In this document: positions 43,374-52,073 of the stretch, piece after piece | How the letters are laid out: every line of letters begins with the position of its first letter | Position numbering within the stretch: position 1 is the first letter of the stretch | Assembly (NCBI GenBank): GCA_018716135.1 | Contig: DVKG01000001.1 | Location: 1-64,000, forward strand | Source: Scybalosoma faecavium | GTDB lineage: Bacteria > Bacillota > Clostridia > Christensenellales > Christensenellaceae | Length of the DNA stretch: 64,000 nucleotides | Reading direction: 5' to 3' | The notes under the pieces: generated by a model | Told to the model about the DNA's origin: nothing | Databases searched by the model: none | Seen by the model: the letters and a program-made list of their open reading frames with translations, nothing else | Program-made: the position numbers and the translations under genes

Positions 43374-43646
43374 TTAAACCCTGTGCATCGAGTTGAAAAT
43401 CTCTTCGCGCTGAATTTGAATATCCATACCCAAATCCTGAGCCACTTCGTCCAGTCTTTCCTTCAGCGCGCTGAAGTCTACTGTCATTTCGCTCATATCC
43501 GTAAGCATTACCATGCTGAATATTTCTTCGCGGAATACAGTCTGGCTGATGTCCAATATATTAACTCCGCATTCGAAAAGTGCGCCGCTCACCTTCGCTA
43601 TTATTCCCTTTGTATCCGCACCCAAAACAGTTACTATCGCTTTCAT
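43374..43646 (-). CDS. ACT domain protein (UPF0237 family)
   Basis: A 90-residue single ACT domain (MKAIVTVLGADTKGIIAKVS, then NILDISQTV). ACT domains bind small ligands such as amino acids. ATG 43646 directly follows GGAGGTTTT. It is the conserved partner of the UPF0210 protein and probably its regulatory subunit; this is inferred from the constant gene pairing. Confidence 0.92.
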   Translation of the reverse strand: MKAIVTVLGADTKGIIAKVSGALFECGVNILDISQTVFREEIFSMVMLTDMSEMTVDFSALKERLDEVAQDLGMDIQIQREEIFNSMHRV

Positions 43647-43761
43647 AAAACCTCCAATTACATAAGCCCGGAGCAAAGACAGCGCTCTTTCTCTCCGCTT
43701 ATCTCTTTATTTAAAATAAATTAATTAAATTCTGCGCTGTTTTTTTACTGCCCGGCGCTTC

Positions 43762-44349
43762 TCAGCTCTCCAGCTTCAGCGCCTTGTATTCTCTGACGTC
43801 TCTCTGCGCGCCTGCATAATTTTCAATATACTCCATCGCTTCCTCAGGCGCAGAACAGAACTTGTAAAGCTCTCTGCATTTCTCCCGCACGAAGTTCTGG
43901 CTTATCGCATGCTCTATCATGCTTTGCAAAGCATCGTAATATCCGAATATATTGTATATAACTATGGGCTTGTCATGTCTGCCAAGCTGCTTGAGCGTGA
44001 GTATCTCGAGCAATTCTTCAAATGTGCCTATCCCGCCGGGCGCGGCGATAAACGCATCCGATTTGTCCTCCATCGTCTGCTTCCTGTCGCGCATTCCTTC
44101 TGTTATTATAAGCTCTGTGCAATGCTCAAACAAAACGCCGTCCACATTGAAAAATCCGGGAGCTATCCCGGTTATTTCTCCGCCTTTGCTATGCACTCCG
44201 CGCGCCGCCGCTCCCATGAGACCTGTCGCGCCGCCGCCGAAAACCAGAGAATGACCTCGCGCCGCCATAGTCTCGCCCAGCTTCTCTATCTCAGATATAT
44301 ACTTCTGATCGGTGTCGGCGGAGGACGCCCCGTATAAACAAATGTTCAT
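43762..44349 (-). CDS. LOG-family protein (TIGR00730)
   Basis: A 195-residue Rossmann-fold protein with the motifs GGGATGLMGAAA and PGGIGTFEELLEILTLKQLG, diagnostic for the LOG family (cytokinin riboside 5'-monophosphate phosphoribohydrolase-like). Such enzymes release the base from nucleoside monophosphates. The bacterial substrate is usually unknown. ATG 44349 follows AGGAGAG; it opens with MNICLYGASSADTD. Confidence 0.92.
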   Translation of the reverse strand: MNICLYGASSADTDQKYISEIEKLGETMAARGHSLVFGGGATGLMGAAARGVHSKGGEITGIAPGFFNVDGVLFEHCTELIITEGMRDRKQTMEDKSDAFIAAPGGIGTFEELLEILTLKQLGRHDKPIVIYNIFGYYDALQSMIEHAISQNFVREKCRELYKFCSAPEEAMEYIENYAGAQRDVREYKALKLES

Positions 44350-44583
44350 TTCTTCTCTCCTGTGCAAAATACGCCCGAGTTAGTCGGGCTTTTCTAAGAT
44401 AGTATACACCAACCAAAGCTCTTTCGCAAGACGAAGCCTAAGTCCGCCGCTTCCGGTCAATAACACAAAAAATAATATATCATTTGCCTGCGTTTTTGTC
44501 TATATTCTAAATTGCATACCCGCCAACAGGGCTGAAATCCTCTGATATTTGTTGTATAATAAAATTGTAGGAGGATTTTTACC

Positions 44584-45360
44584 ATGTTTGACTATCATAT
44601 GCACACCAGAATATCTTTTGATTCCGACGCAGACCCCATAGCAATGCTCCGCGCGGCGGAGGCCGCCGGGCTCGAAGAAATATGCTTCACGGAACACTAC
44701 GACATACATCCTCTGCGCCCGAACGAGATTCAGCCTCCCGACTTAGAACAGTACAAAAAAAATATACAGCTTTTGCGCAAACAAAATTCATCCGTCAGAG
44801 TAAAAATGGGCATAGAGCTGGGCGTGACGACAGAGCTTTTGCCTCAATTCAAAAAAATCGCCGACGAGTTCCCCTGCGATTTTGTAATATGCTCTCAGCA
44901 TTTTATACACGGAGAAGACCCCTACGACGACGGTTTTTTTGATATGTATTCCGAATGGAAGACGGATTATCTCGCCGCTATCCTCAGCAGTATATCCTCC
45001 TTTGACAAATACAGCGTCGTCGGGCATATAGGCTATCCCGGAAAATACTGCGGTCAGGTAATGCGTCATTCTGAAAATCCCGATCTGCTGGACGCCATAT
45101 TCAAAAAAATTATATACGACGGAAAAGGCATAGAGTTAAACACAAGCTCCTTCTCCGTTCTCGGCGAATTCGTCCCTGCAAATTGTATACTCAGCCGTTA
45201 TCTCGAACTCGGCGGAGAGATAATCACGCTTGGCTCCGACTCACACTACCCCTCCCGCGTCGGTGAAAAAATACATGATGCAAAGGAGCTGCTCCGCTCC
45301 CTCGGTTTCAAATACGTCTGCACCTTCAGCGATATGAATCCCATATTCCACACGCTGTAG
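44584..45360 (+). CDS. PHP-family phosphatase (histidinol-phosphatase HisK-like)
   Basis: This 258-residue protein has the PHP metal motifs in order: YHMHT at the start, CFTEHYD, ELGVT, CSQHFIHG, VVGHIGYPG and LGSDSHYPSRVG. Fold and length match histidinol-phosphatase of the HisK/HisJ type, which makes histidinol. No other his gene is nearby, so another phosphoester could be the substrate. TAGGAGG precedes ATG 44584. Confidence 0.85.
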   Translation: MFDYHMHTRISFDSDADPIAMLRAAEAAGLEEICFTEHYDIHPLRPNEIQPPDLEQYKKNIQLLRKQNSSVRVKMGIELGVTTELLPQFKKIADEFPCDFVICSQHFIHGEDPYDDGFFDMYSEWKTDYLAAILSSISSFDKYSVVGHIGYPGKYCGQVMRHSENPDLLDAIFKKIIYDGKGIELNTSSFSVLGEFVPANCILSRYLELGGEIITLGSDSHYPSRVGEKIHDAKELLRSLGFKYVCTFSDMNPIFHTL

Positions 45361-45625
45361 TTATTTCAATTAAAATCAAAACCACCGTTCTTTGAACTTC
45401 CCCCCATTTGTTAGACAGTATGACATGCTGAATAACGGACGGGGGATTTTTCAGCATAAAATACAAAAGACAGATACAGTTCCCGTCATATCAAGGCAAA
45501 ACTAAAGGGCTCGCCGCCTGCTCTCCACAGACAACAAGCCCTTTCGGTCGCTTGAACAGTTTTTACTTCAAAATATTGTCTAATTTTTTTGGGTCGGTTC
45601 ATCTTGCCGGTGCTTTTTTATTCTC

Positions 45626-46333
45626 TCATTTGCCCTCCGCGCCGGAGAGCGCCGCTCTCAATTCGAATACATATTCGCCCATCGCGCTTATTCTCTCCAA
45701 TCTGGACATAGCGAGAAATCTGTTGTTTATCTCCGTCAGCCTCGCGAGCTTCTCTTCCAGCTCCGCCGTGCGCGTGCTGTCCGCCTGACGCACGGCCTTT
45801 CGGGACAGTTTCAGCAGATTGCTCACAATGGCGTTTCCGTCCACGCCGGCTCTCCCCAGCGCCGCCGCCAGCTCTTTGGAATCGGACATCTTTTTCTCAA
45901 ATGGGTCAAAAGCCTCCGCTCCCTCGCTGCGCAGCTGCATAAGCACCTTGCGCACCATCTCGGGATTATTTCTGAGAGTGCTGCGGTACTTATTCTGATA
46001 TCGCAGCATTGCCTTTTCATCTCCATCTCCCATCTCGCTCGCCACGCTTCTTACGCTTCTGCCCTGAGCCTGAGCCGTGAGCATCTTTCTCAGAAGCATC
46101 TCCACTTCTTCTTCCTCAAAAGGTACAAACGCCGCCTTCGCCAGAGAGCTGTTCTCCTTTAGCTTGAGATAGTAGTAATTTCGTATGCTGTTCGGCTTGC
46201 GTCCTGTGAGAGCTGCTATCTGCGCAAAAACGCTTTTCACCGGTCTGCCCTGTTCTCCCGCCTTGCGCGCTTCTTCAAAAAGCTGCTCAGTCTCTTCTTC
46301 CGTCCATCCGCCTGCAGCGCGTATCCTGCTCAT
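45626..46333 (-). CDS. Myb/SANT-like DNA-binding protein (RsfA-like)
   Basis: A 235-residue protein with two Myb-type repeats: WTEEETEQLF…RPVKSVFAQIAALTGRKPNSIRNYYY (about 10-55) and FEEEEVEMLL…RSVRSVASEM…RYQNKYRS (about 72-115), then a helical C-terminus with a coiled-coil stretch (TAELEEKLARLTEINNRFL). The pattern resembles RsfA-type forespore regulators. GAGGTAAAT precedes ATG 46333. It is divergent from the unknown gene at 46564, which may be its target. Confidence 0.7.
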   Translation of the reverse strand: MSRIRAAGGWTEEETEQLFEEARKAGEQGRPVKSVFAQIAALTGRKPNSIRNYYYLKLKENSSLAKAAFVPFEEEEVEMLLRKMLTAQAQGRSVRSVASEMGDGDEKAMLRYQNKYRSTLRNNPEMVRKVLMQLRSEGAEAFDPFEKKMSDSKELAAALGRAGVDGNAIVSNLLKLSRKAVRQADSTRTAELEEKLARLTEINNRFLAMSRLERISAMGEYVFELRAALSGAEGK

Positions 46334-46563
46334 AAATTTACCTCACTTTCAGTTTCTTTCTCCGGCACGAACGCCGCTACCTCAAGTCTTGACAACTCAC
46401 GCTGTATATATACATCTATTGCTGTAATTTCTCTCTTTCTTTCACAGTAATATGCACTCTGCGCGAATATAGTAATTTTTATGCGGATATGAAGCTTTGC
46501 ATTCTGTATCTTAGCCGCATATGCGGACCCGCCGCAGCATATGCTGATAAACGGAGGTGTAAT

Positions 46564-47505
46564 ATGAACGCTGCAGTTCTCACAAGTTTCGTATGCCGGC
46601 CGGGCGCCGTTTTCATAGACGGCGTGTTTGCGCTGGATACTTCCTGCGATACGTCTACCTATCTGCCGTCGCGCAAGTTTCTGCTCAGCTTCCAGCCTAC
46701 GGACGATTCCGAAGGGACGGCTCTGCCCTTCGCTCGCATGATAGATTTAGCGAAAGGCGCCGTGGAGCCGGCGGATGGACGCGCCGAACTGTACTTGTTT
46801 TCTGACGGACGCGCGGCGATAATCCTCCGCCCGCCCTGTATAGGAAATGTAGAAATCCTTCCGTACAGTCTGGCTCAGCTCGGTTTTTCCGCCGCAGGAC
46901 GCTCGCTCACCGCCACGGCGTATTTCGACAGAAAAGTTAATCTCGCCGTAGAGCAAGCGGGCAAAGGCGCCGTACTCGCCGTCAGCATAGCCGACAGCGC
47001 ACCGTCAGTTCGGCTAATGGTACGCAGCATTGCCTCGAGGACGTATCTCGCAGCGGAAATTCCGAATCAAAGCGTACACATCGCGGACATGATGGAAATG
47101 AAGCTCGTACTGAGCGAAAGCGCTGTTTCCTTCGGCTTCACCGGAGATGCAATAGTTCTGCAAAAAAACATACTCGGCGCTGCTATAGAATTCAAATACT
47201 CCGGCTCCCCCTCTCTCTCCGTATCAGACTGCTCCGTAATTTCCGCCCCCACAGCGCAATCTGCGCTGGCAGCTCTCGCCGTCACCTCACGCTATTCTCC
47301 TGCGCTGTCTCTGCTCTCGCCCGCTTTTTCCGGTCTTTCATCCGCCGATCTTTCGGAGTTCTTCGGCAGCTTCGCGCGTGTCGCTCCCGAGCTGAGCGGA
47401 GAGGGCGTAGCTCTCTGCTTCTCCAGAGGCGACGGAGTTTTCGACGTGCGTATGCTTTACGCCGAAACAGAAAACGGAAAAATAAGCAATATAAGTGAAA
47501 AATAA
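46564..47505 (+). CDS. Conserved-looking protein of unknown function
   Basis: A 313-residue protein with no signal peptide or membrane helix. It alternates short hydrophobic strands and Ala/Ser-rich segments (a beta-rich fold): VCRPGAVFIDGVFALDT, ELYLFSDGRAAIILRPP, VSIADSAPSVRLMVRSIASR. No family was recognised. GGAGGTG lies just before ATG 46564; the open frame runs upstream with no better start. It is divergently arranged with the Myb-like regulator across a 230-base gap. A sporulation-linked role is a guess from that neighbour only. Confidence 0.55.
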   Translation: MNAAVLTSFVCRPGAVFIDGVFALDTSCDTSTYLPSRKFLLSFQPTDDSEGTALPFARMIDLAKGAVEPADGRAELYLFSDGRAAIILRPPCIGNVEILPYSLAQLGFSAAGRSLTATAYFDRKVNLAVEQAGKGAVLAVSIADSAPSVRLMVRSIASRTYLAAEIPNQSVHIADMMEMKLVLSESAVSFGFTGDAIVLQKNILGAAIEFKYSGSPSLSVSDCSVISAPTAQSALAALAVTSRYSPALSLLSPAFSGLSSADLSEFFGSFARVAPELSGEGVALCFSRGDGVFDVRMLYAETENGKISNISEK

Positions 47506-47645
47506 AGACGACGCAGCGGCGTGCGTCCTTCGCAAAAAATTAACAGGCATATCGAACAGTTTGCCTTACCTGTTCTTGCGGGTATTATTACTATGTGATA
47601 AACTAACATCAAACACAGCTATAAATTCATATTTGCGGAGGATGT

Positions 47646-47831
47646 ATGAAGAAGGACGAAAGATTTGTCGTCATTCATAAAGAAGGCAGTCAATTAAAAG
47701 ATTCCGGTTTCAGGCAGTTATTAGTTGATAAGGAAACAGGCGTCACATACTTGCTTTGGAAAGCCGGATACGGTTCAGCTATTACACCATTACTTAACAA
47801 AGACGGAACGCCGATAATTACAAAGCTGTAA
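47646..47831 (+). CDS. DUF6440 family small protein
   Basis: A 61-residue protein with the DUF6440 pattern: KKDERF, LLVDKETGVTYLLW, then ITPLLNKDGTPII. It is a small beta-rich protein of unknown function found widely in Firmicutes. GGAGG precedes ATG 47646. It has its own terminator; no link to its neighbours is apparent. Confidence 0.8.
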   Translation: MKKDERFVVIHKEGSQLKDSGFRQLLVDKETGVTYLLWKAGYGSAITPLLNKDGTPIITKL

Positions 47832-47887
47832 ATGCCAATTTATCTGGCAGCTTAGAAGCATCGTTCAGCGTGCATTTTCCCCTCAAA

Positions 47888-47922
47888 AAAGATCGTGTAT
47901 CAAGAAAGATACACGACCTTTA
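47888..47922 (+). terminator. Terminator of the DUF6440 gene
   Basis: Stem GATCGTGTATC / GATACACGACC (one G-A exception at the base) with a 6-base loop, then TTTAAATATTTT. Confidence 0.75.
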
Positions 47923-47930
47923 AATATTTT

Positions 47931-47990
47931 ACGGACGTCCGCCAAACGCCGCTTCGTCTTTCGAATCGGGGACGTCTGTTCACGGTTACA
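47931..47990 (+). repeat. Partial copy of the structured transposon-end-like repeat
   Basis: The tail GGGGACGTCTGTTCACGGTTA (47967-47987) matches the end of the block at 6590-6750 with few changes, plus a GA indel. A short palindrome ACGGACGTCCG lies at its start. It is placed directly against the 3' end of apbE. Confidence 0.4.
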
Positions 47991-47995
47991 GTGAG

Positions 47996-49015
47996 CTATT
48001 CCCATGTATAAGAGGTTCCGTCCGCAAACTGCGGCGCGCACTGCGCTTTAAATCCGCTGCTCATTACTACTCTATTGTCCTCAGTAACGAGCAGGCATTC
48101 CGCACCCTCCGTCCTCTCTACAAGAGCCAAACCCTCTTTTTCCCCGAGCACGTATACTGCTGTAGAGTACGCATCCGCAACCGCGGACTCCGTACAGACG
48201 ATGCTCACGCTAAGCAAGTCGCTTTCCGCCGGCTTTCCCGTTTTCGGATCCAAAATATGATGATAAACTACTCCATCCTGCTCAAAATTGCGTATATACG
48301 CTCCTGAAGTCACTATAGAAGAATCCTTCAGAGTTATCGTACAGACGTAATCATCCGATTCTCCCTGCGGGTCTCTTATCCCCAATGTGAATTCGCCGAT
48401 AGCGCGTATATTTCCGCCCAGATTTATCAGCGCGCGCTCCACGCCGTTCTTCCGGTACAGCTCTGTCAGAACATCCGCAATATATCCCTTTGCAATGCCG
48501 CCGAGGTCTATCTGCTGTCCTTTCTCTACTGCTATCGTGTCCGCATCTTCGTCTATTTTTATCTTGCTGCTGTCTACGGTCTTTAACAGAGTTTTTATTT
48601 CTTCTTCTGACGGAACTCTTGGAGTACCGTTGAAATCCCAAGCCGCAATCAAAGCTCCCAATGTAGGCTCAAACGCGCCTTCAGTCTGCTCAGAAAGCTG
48701 CTTCGCGCGTGCGACAAGCTCCACGACGCTTTCATCGCACTCGACGCTGTCCCCTGCCGCCTGCGCAATTTTATTTATCTCGCTCGAATCTCTGCTCGTC
48801 GATATAAGCGCATCCATTCGGTTAATCTCATTCTCGCCCTCTTTGAGCAAATCCGCCGCTGCCGATTCTGAGCCATCGTATATCTTCTGCTCGCAAACCG
48901 TGCCGAGTGCAAAAGTACGTCTGCCCACGCCTTCATTGCCCGTTCCGCTGCATCCCGACGCCGCAAAAAGCACAAGCAGCGCCGCTGCCGCAGCTTTCTT
49001 TATATTTATTTTCAT
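47996..49015 (-). CDS. FAD:protein FMN transferase ApbE
   Basis: A 339-residue protein with a lipobox (ASGC, Cys22), which places it on the outer face of the membrane. Family blocks DLGGIAKGYIAD, INLGGNIRAIG, TSGAYIRNF and HHILDPKTGKPAE are present. ApbE links FMN covalently to threonine of proteins such as Rnf/Nqr subunits or exported flavoproteins. No rnf operon is in the window. Its 3' end touches the partial repeat at 47931-47990. Confidence 0.93.
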   Translation of the reverse strand: MKINIKKAAAAALLVLFAASGCSGTGNEGVGRRTFALGTVCEQKIYDGSESAAADLLKEGENEINRMDALISTSRDSSEINKIAQAAGDSVECDESVVELVARAKQLSEQTEGAFEPTLGALIAAWDFNGTPRVPSEEEIKTLLKTVDSSKIKIDEDADTIAVEKGQQIDLGGIAKGYIADVLTELYRKNGVERALINLGGNIRAIGEFTLGIRDPQGESDDYVCTITLKDSSIVTSGAYIRNFEQDGVVYHHILDPKTGKPAESDLLSVSIVCTESAVADAYSTAVYVLGEKEGLALVERTEGAECLLVTEDNRVVMSSGFKAQCAPQFADGTSYTWE

Positions 49016-49289
49016 TTTCGATTTTTAATCCCTTTTTAATCCCTTTATGTATATGATATTATCAGCAAATAAGCCGCTGCTCCTAAAATGGGCAGCGCAA
49101 AAAGCAGTCTTTGCTGCCAAAGCTTCACCGCCGCCACCTCCGTTCTTAAAATTATTACACACATTATATCGCTTTGCGTCTAATTTGTACAGCAGCTCTA
49201 AATTTAAATTGAGAAAAAATTATCAAATTTGTTTTTTATCTATTGCACGCCATGGTCATTTTGGTTAAAATATAGATGGAGGCATAAAA

Positions 49290-49865
49290 ATGAACGAACT
49301 GTTTTTTCCCATGATACCTTTGCCAGACGGTTCATTCGCATACGGCGGGAGTCAGGATTGGTTCCCCGAGCAGCGTCAGCAATACGCCGGATGCGCCAGC
49401 GTCGCCGCCGCCAATATAGCGGCATATTACGGCATTCCTTCAACTCCGAACAGTCAGTCCGAGTTTCTTGCGATGATGTCCGAGCTGTATCTTCGCATGA
49501 CCCCCGGCGTAGCGGGCTACCCTTATGCCTTGAAATTCGGAAAGTCCTTTTCTATATATGCAAAAGACTTCGGAGAGGAGCTCCATCCGGTCTACTCCGG
49601 CAGAGTTCGCAGCGCAGAACACGGAACATCCTTCGTCCGCAGCAGCATAGAAAACGACAGCCCCGTTGCCGTTCTGATACTCTTTCACAAGGCGAAAGAG
49701 CTGGACGATGACACATGGCATTGGATCACTCTTTTCGGCCATTCCGGCGACACGCTCATAGCTTCTAACTACGGAAAAAAAGTACTTTACCGCGCCTCCG
49801 TACTGTTCGGCAGGAGTTTCAGAAACCTTGTCCGCATGGTCAGCTTCCGCCGTTCGCCGCAATGA
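49290..49865 (+). CDS. Papain-like cysteine peptidase, C39-like
   Basis: A 191-residue protein with a candidate catalytic pair: Cys35 in QYAGCASVAAANIAAYYG and His144 in DDTWHWITLFG, with Asn158 in ASNYGKK as third residue. The pattern matches C39-like or papain-fold inactive-to-active peptidases found in Clostridia. There is no signal peptide, so it is probably cytoplasmic. GGAGG precedes ATG 49290. The alkD-like gene follows 25 bases downstream in the same unit. Confidence 0.65.
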   Translation: MNELFFPMIPLPDGSFAYGGSQDWFPEQRQQYAGCASVAAANIAAYYGIPSTPNSQSEFLAMMSELYLRMTPGVAGYPYALKFGKSFSIYAKDFGEELHPVYSGRVRSAEHGTSFVRSSIENDSPVAVLILFHKAKELDDDTWHWITLFGHSGDTLIASNYGKKVLYRASVLFGRSFRNLVRMVSFRRSPQ

Positions 49866-49890
49866 TTTTATTCCAATTGTGGAGGAAAAT

Positions 49891-50574
49891 ATGCAAAAAA
49901 TATTAGAAAGACTTATACAGCTCAGCGATGCAGAATACCGAGACTTTACAAAAACTCTGACTCCCACCAGCAAACCCATACTGGGCGTGCGCATACCCGC
50001 CCTTCGCTCTTTGGCAAAAGAGCTCGCCGCTAGAGAGGATTGGCGCAGTCTCTTATCCGCTCGCAGTGATTTTTTCGAACAGGACATGCTCAAAGGTATG
50101 ATAATAGGCTGCGCTCAGTCTGAGCTTGAAGAAAAACTCGAGCTTATCTCTAACTTTGTACGCGAAATAGACAACTGGAATGTATGCGACGCTTTCTGCT
50201 CCTCGCTCAAGTTCTCATCTAAATTTCAACCTCAGGTTTTCAGCTTTATAGCGCCATACGTTGAGTCTACAATAGAGTTTCACGCGCGTTTCGGCGTCGT
50301 TATGCTGAAAGACTATTTTATAAATCAAGAATACATCGACCGCGTAATAATGCTGCTTCCCTCTTGCCGCAGCGAAGCGTATTACGCCCGCATGGGTACG
50401 GCATGGGCAATATGCGAGTGTATAGCCAAATTCGAGGACAAGGCTCTCCCTCTGCTTCTCAGCGCGGATATTGACGAAAGCACGCGGAAGATGGCCATGC
50501 GCAAATGTTTTGATTCGCGCAGAGTCAGCATAAATGCCAAACAGGCTTTGCGCGGAGCGCTGAATAATCAATAA
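49891..50574 (+). CDS. DNA alkylation repair protein (AlkD-like HEAT repeats)
   Basis: A 227-residue all-helical protein with HEAT-type repeats and the family features KPILGVRIPALRSLAKEL, EQDMLKGMIIG, VREIDNWNVCDAFC and AMRKCFDSRR. AlkD-type enzymes remove N3- and N7-alkylated bases. The family DNWxxCD motif is intact. ATG 49891 follows GTGGAGGA; a longer frame reaches into the upstream gene without a ribosome-binding site. Confidence 0.85.
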   Translation: MQKILERLIQLSDAEYRDFTKTLTPTSKPILGVRIPALRSLAKELAAREDWRSLLSARSDFFEQDMLKGMIIGCAQSELEEKLELISNFVREIDNWNVCDAFCSSLKFSSKFQPQVFSFIAPYVESTIEFHARFGVVMLKDYFINQEYIDRVIMLLPSCRSEAYYARMGTAWAICECIAKFEDKALPLLLSADIDESTRKMAMRKCFDSRRVSINAKQALRGALNNQ

Positions 50575-50607
50575 ATTACTCGCAAATAAATTACTCGCAG
50601 AGTTCCA

Positions 50608-50632
50608 AGGGCGTTTCCAGCCCTTTTTTATT
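50608..50632. terminator. Terminator between alkD-like gene and queH
   Basis: Stem AAGGGC / GCCCTT with loop GTTTCCA, followed by TTTTATTTT on the plus strand. Confidence 0.65.
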
Positions 50633-51215
50633 TTGCTTTTCCCACGCAGGCCCGGTCTTTTTCGCCGCTCTGCTTTTTCGGTCTCTTTTCGTACCTGTCC
50701 GCCTCGCTGAGTATACAGCCGCAGTATTTCTGCATATAAAGCCCAAGCTCACGCGCTCTGTCCTGTCCCTCTCGAAAAAGAGGACGGAAATCTCTGTGCA
50801 GAAAGCTCACGCCGTACTCTTTGGCACATTCCTCAGCCGTTTTCAGCATTAGCTCGTGGTTTTGATACGGACTTATAAACAAAGTGGACGAAAACGACGA
50901 ATACCCGTTCTCCGCGGCGTACTTCGCAGTCTGTTCAAATCTCATTCTATAACATACGGCACATCTTCCTCCGCCAAGCTCTCCGTCCAGCGCGCTTAGA
51001 AATCCGCGAACGTCGTACCGCCCGCCTATTATCAGCTTCATGTCTATGCTCTTTGCGTATGCTTCCAGCGTCTGCTTTCGCGCCTGATATTCTTTATAAG
51101 GGTGTATATTCGGATTGAACCAGTACGATACCGGCTCTATCCCCTCGGCGCGGAGACTGTCCACACATGAGACACTGCACGGAGCGCAGCACGTATGCAG
51201 CAAAATTTTTTTCAT
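50628..51215 (-). CDS. Epoxyqueuosine reductase QueH
   Basis: A 195-residue protein of the QueH (former DUF208) family: N-terminal LLHTCCAPCS (Cys9, Cys10, Cys13), GRCAVCYRMRF near 85, and YCGCILS near the C-terminus provide cysteines for the iron-sulfur and zinc sites. It makes queuosine from epoxyqueuosine in tRNA, replacing the cobalamin enzyme QueG. It follows tcdA by three bases, so two tRNA-modification genes share a transcript. Confidence 0.94.
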   Translation of the reverse strand: MKKILLHTCCAPCSVSCVDSLRAEGIEPVSYWFNPNIHPYKEYQARKQTLEAYAKSIDMKLIIGGRYDVRGFLSALDGELGGGRCAVCYRMRFEQTAKYAAENGYSSFSSTLFISPYQNHELMLKTAEECAKEYGVSFLHRDFRPLFREGQDRARELGLYMQKYCGCILSEADRYEKRPKKQSGEKDRACVGKAK

Positions 51216-51218
51216 TTT

Positions 51219-51920
51219 CTAAACCCCCGCTATATCCTTTACTATCTCAGACGCAATCATCAAGCCCGCCGCCGCCGGGACAAACGCGCAGCTCCCCGGA
51301 GTATGCCTTCCGTCCGCCGAGACATATCCCCCCGGAGAGAACGGCGTCTCGCGCGAAAATACAGTCTTTAGCTTCTTTATGCCCATTTTTCTCAATTCTC
51401 GGCGCATCACTCTGGCTAAAGGACACGTATCCGTGCTGTATATATCAGCGACCTCGAGCTTTGCGGGACTCAGCTTCCCGCCCGTTCCCATACTGGATAT
51501 TATAGGCGTACACGCATCAGCGCACAGCTTGACCAAAAGCAGCTTAGACGAGACCATATCTATCGCGTCTGCCGTATAATCAAATTCAGAAAAATCTATT
51601 GCGCCTGCATTCTCTCGAGTAAAATACTCTCCGAAGGTCACTATTTTTACATCGGGATTTATCTCCTTCGCTCTCTTTTCCGCCGCTTTTGTTTTTTGCA
51701 TACCTATAGTCCTTTGCGTAGCTATTATCTGCCTGTTTACATTAGACGGGGATACCGTATCTCCGTCAGCGAGAAAAAGCTCCCCCACGCCCGAGCGCAC
51801 CAGCGCCTCGACTACATAAGAGCCTACGCCGCCCAGGCCGAAAACCGCCACTCTCGCACGATTGAGTTTGGACATAGCCTCTCCGCCTAAAAGCAGCTCT
51901 GTCCTTGAAAAATCCGCCAT
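51219..51920 (-). CDS. tRNA threonylcarbamoyladenosine dehydratase TcdA
   Basis: A 233-residue E1-like ATP-dependent enzyme: MADFSRTELLLGGEAM start, FGLGGVGSYVVEALVRSGVG nucleotide-binding loop, NVNRQIIATQRTIG motif, and the DAIDM block. It cyclises t6A37 to ct6A in tRNA. ATG 51920 follows GGGAGGG by three bases; the frame continues 17 codons upstream. Co-transcribed with queH. Confidence 0.93.
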   Translation of the reverse strand: MADFSRTELLLGGEAMSKLNRARVAVFGLGGVGSYVVEALVRSGVGELFLADGDTVSPSNVNRQIIATQRTIGMQKTKAAEKRAKEINPDVKIVTFGEYFTRENAGAIDFSEFDYTADAIDMVSSKLLLVKLCADACTPIISSMGTGGKLSPAKLEVADIYSTDTCPLARVMRRELRKMGIKKLKTVFSRETPFSPGGYVSADGRHTPGSCAFVPAAAGLMIASEIVKDIAGV

Positions 51921-52026
51921 ACTTCCCTCCCGAGTTTTTTTAATTATACCGCACTTGCCTCCGTCCCGCAACCGAGCCGCGAGGCATACAGACCTAATCC
52001 GCCGATAATCAAATCAGCCGCAAACA

Positions 52027-52066
52027 AAATAAAGACCTCCCTCTGCTCGAAAGGGAGGCCGGAAAA
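52027..52066 (-). terminator. gap terminator
   Basis: Read on the minus strand: GGCCTCCCT / AGGGAGGTC stem with a 9-base loop, then TTTATTTT. Confidence 0.8.
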
Positions 52067-52073
52067 ACATCTC

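Noticed and set aside
42450..43724. Long plus-strand open frame of over 400 codons
   Set aside because: It is exactly antisense to the UPF0210 and ACT-domain genes, spans their boundary, has no ribosome-binding site and gives a protein of no known kind. It mirrors codon bias of the real genes.
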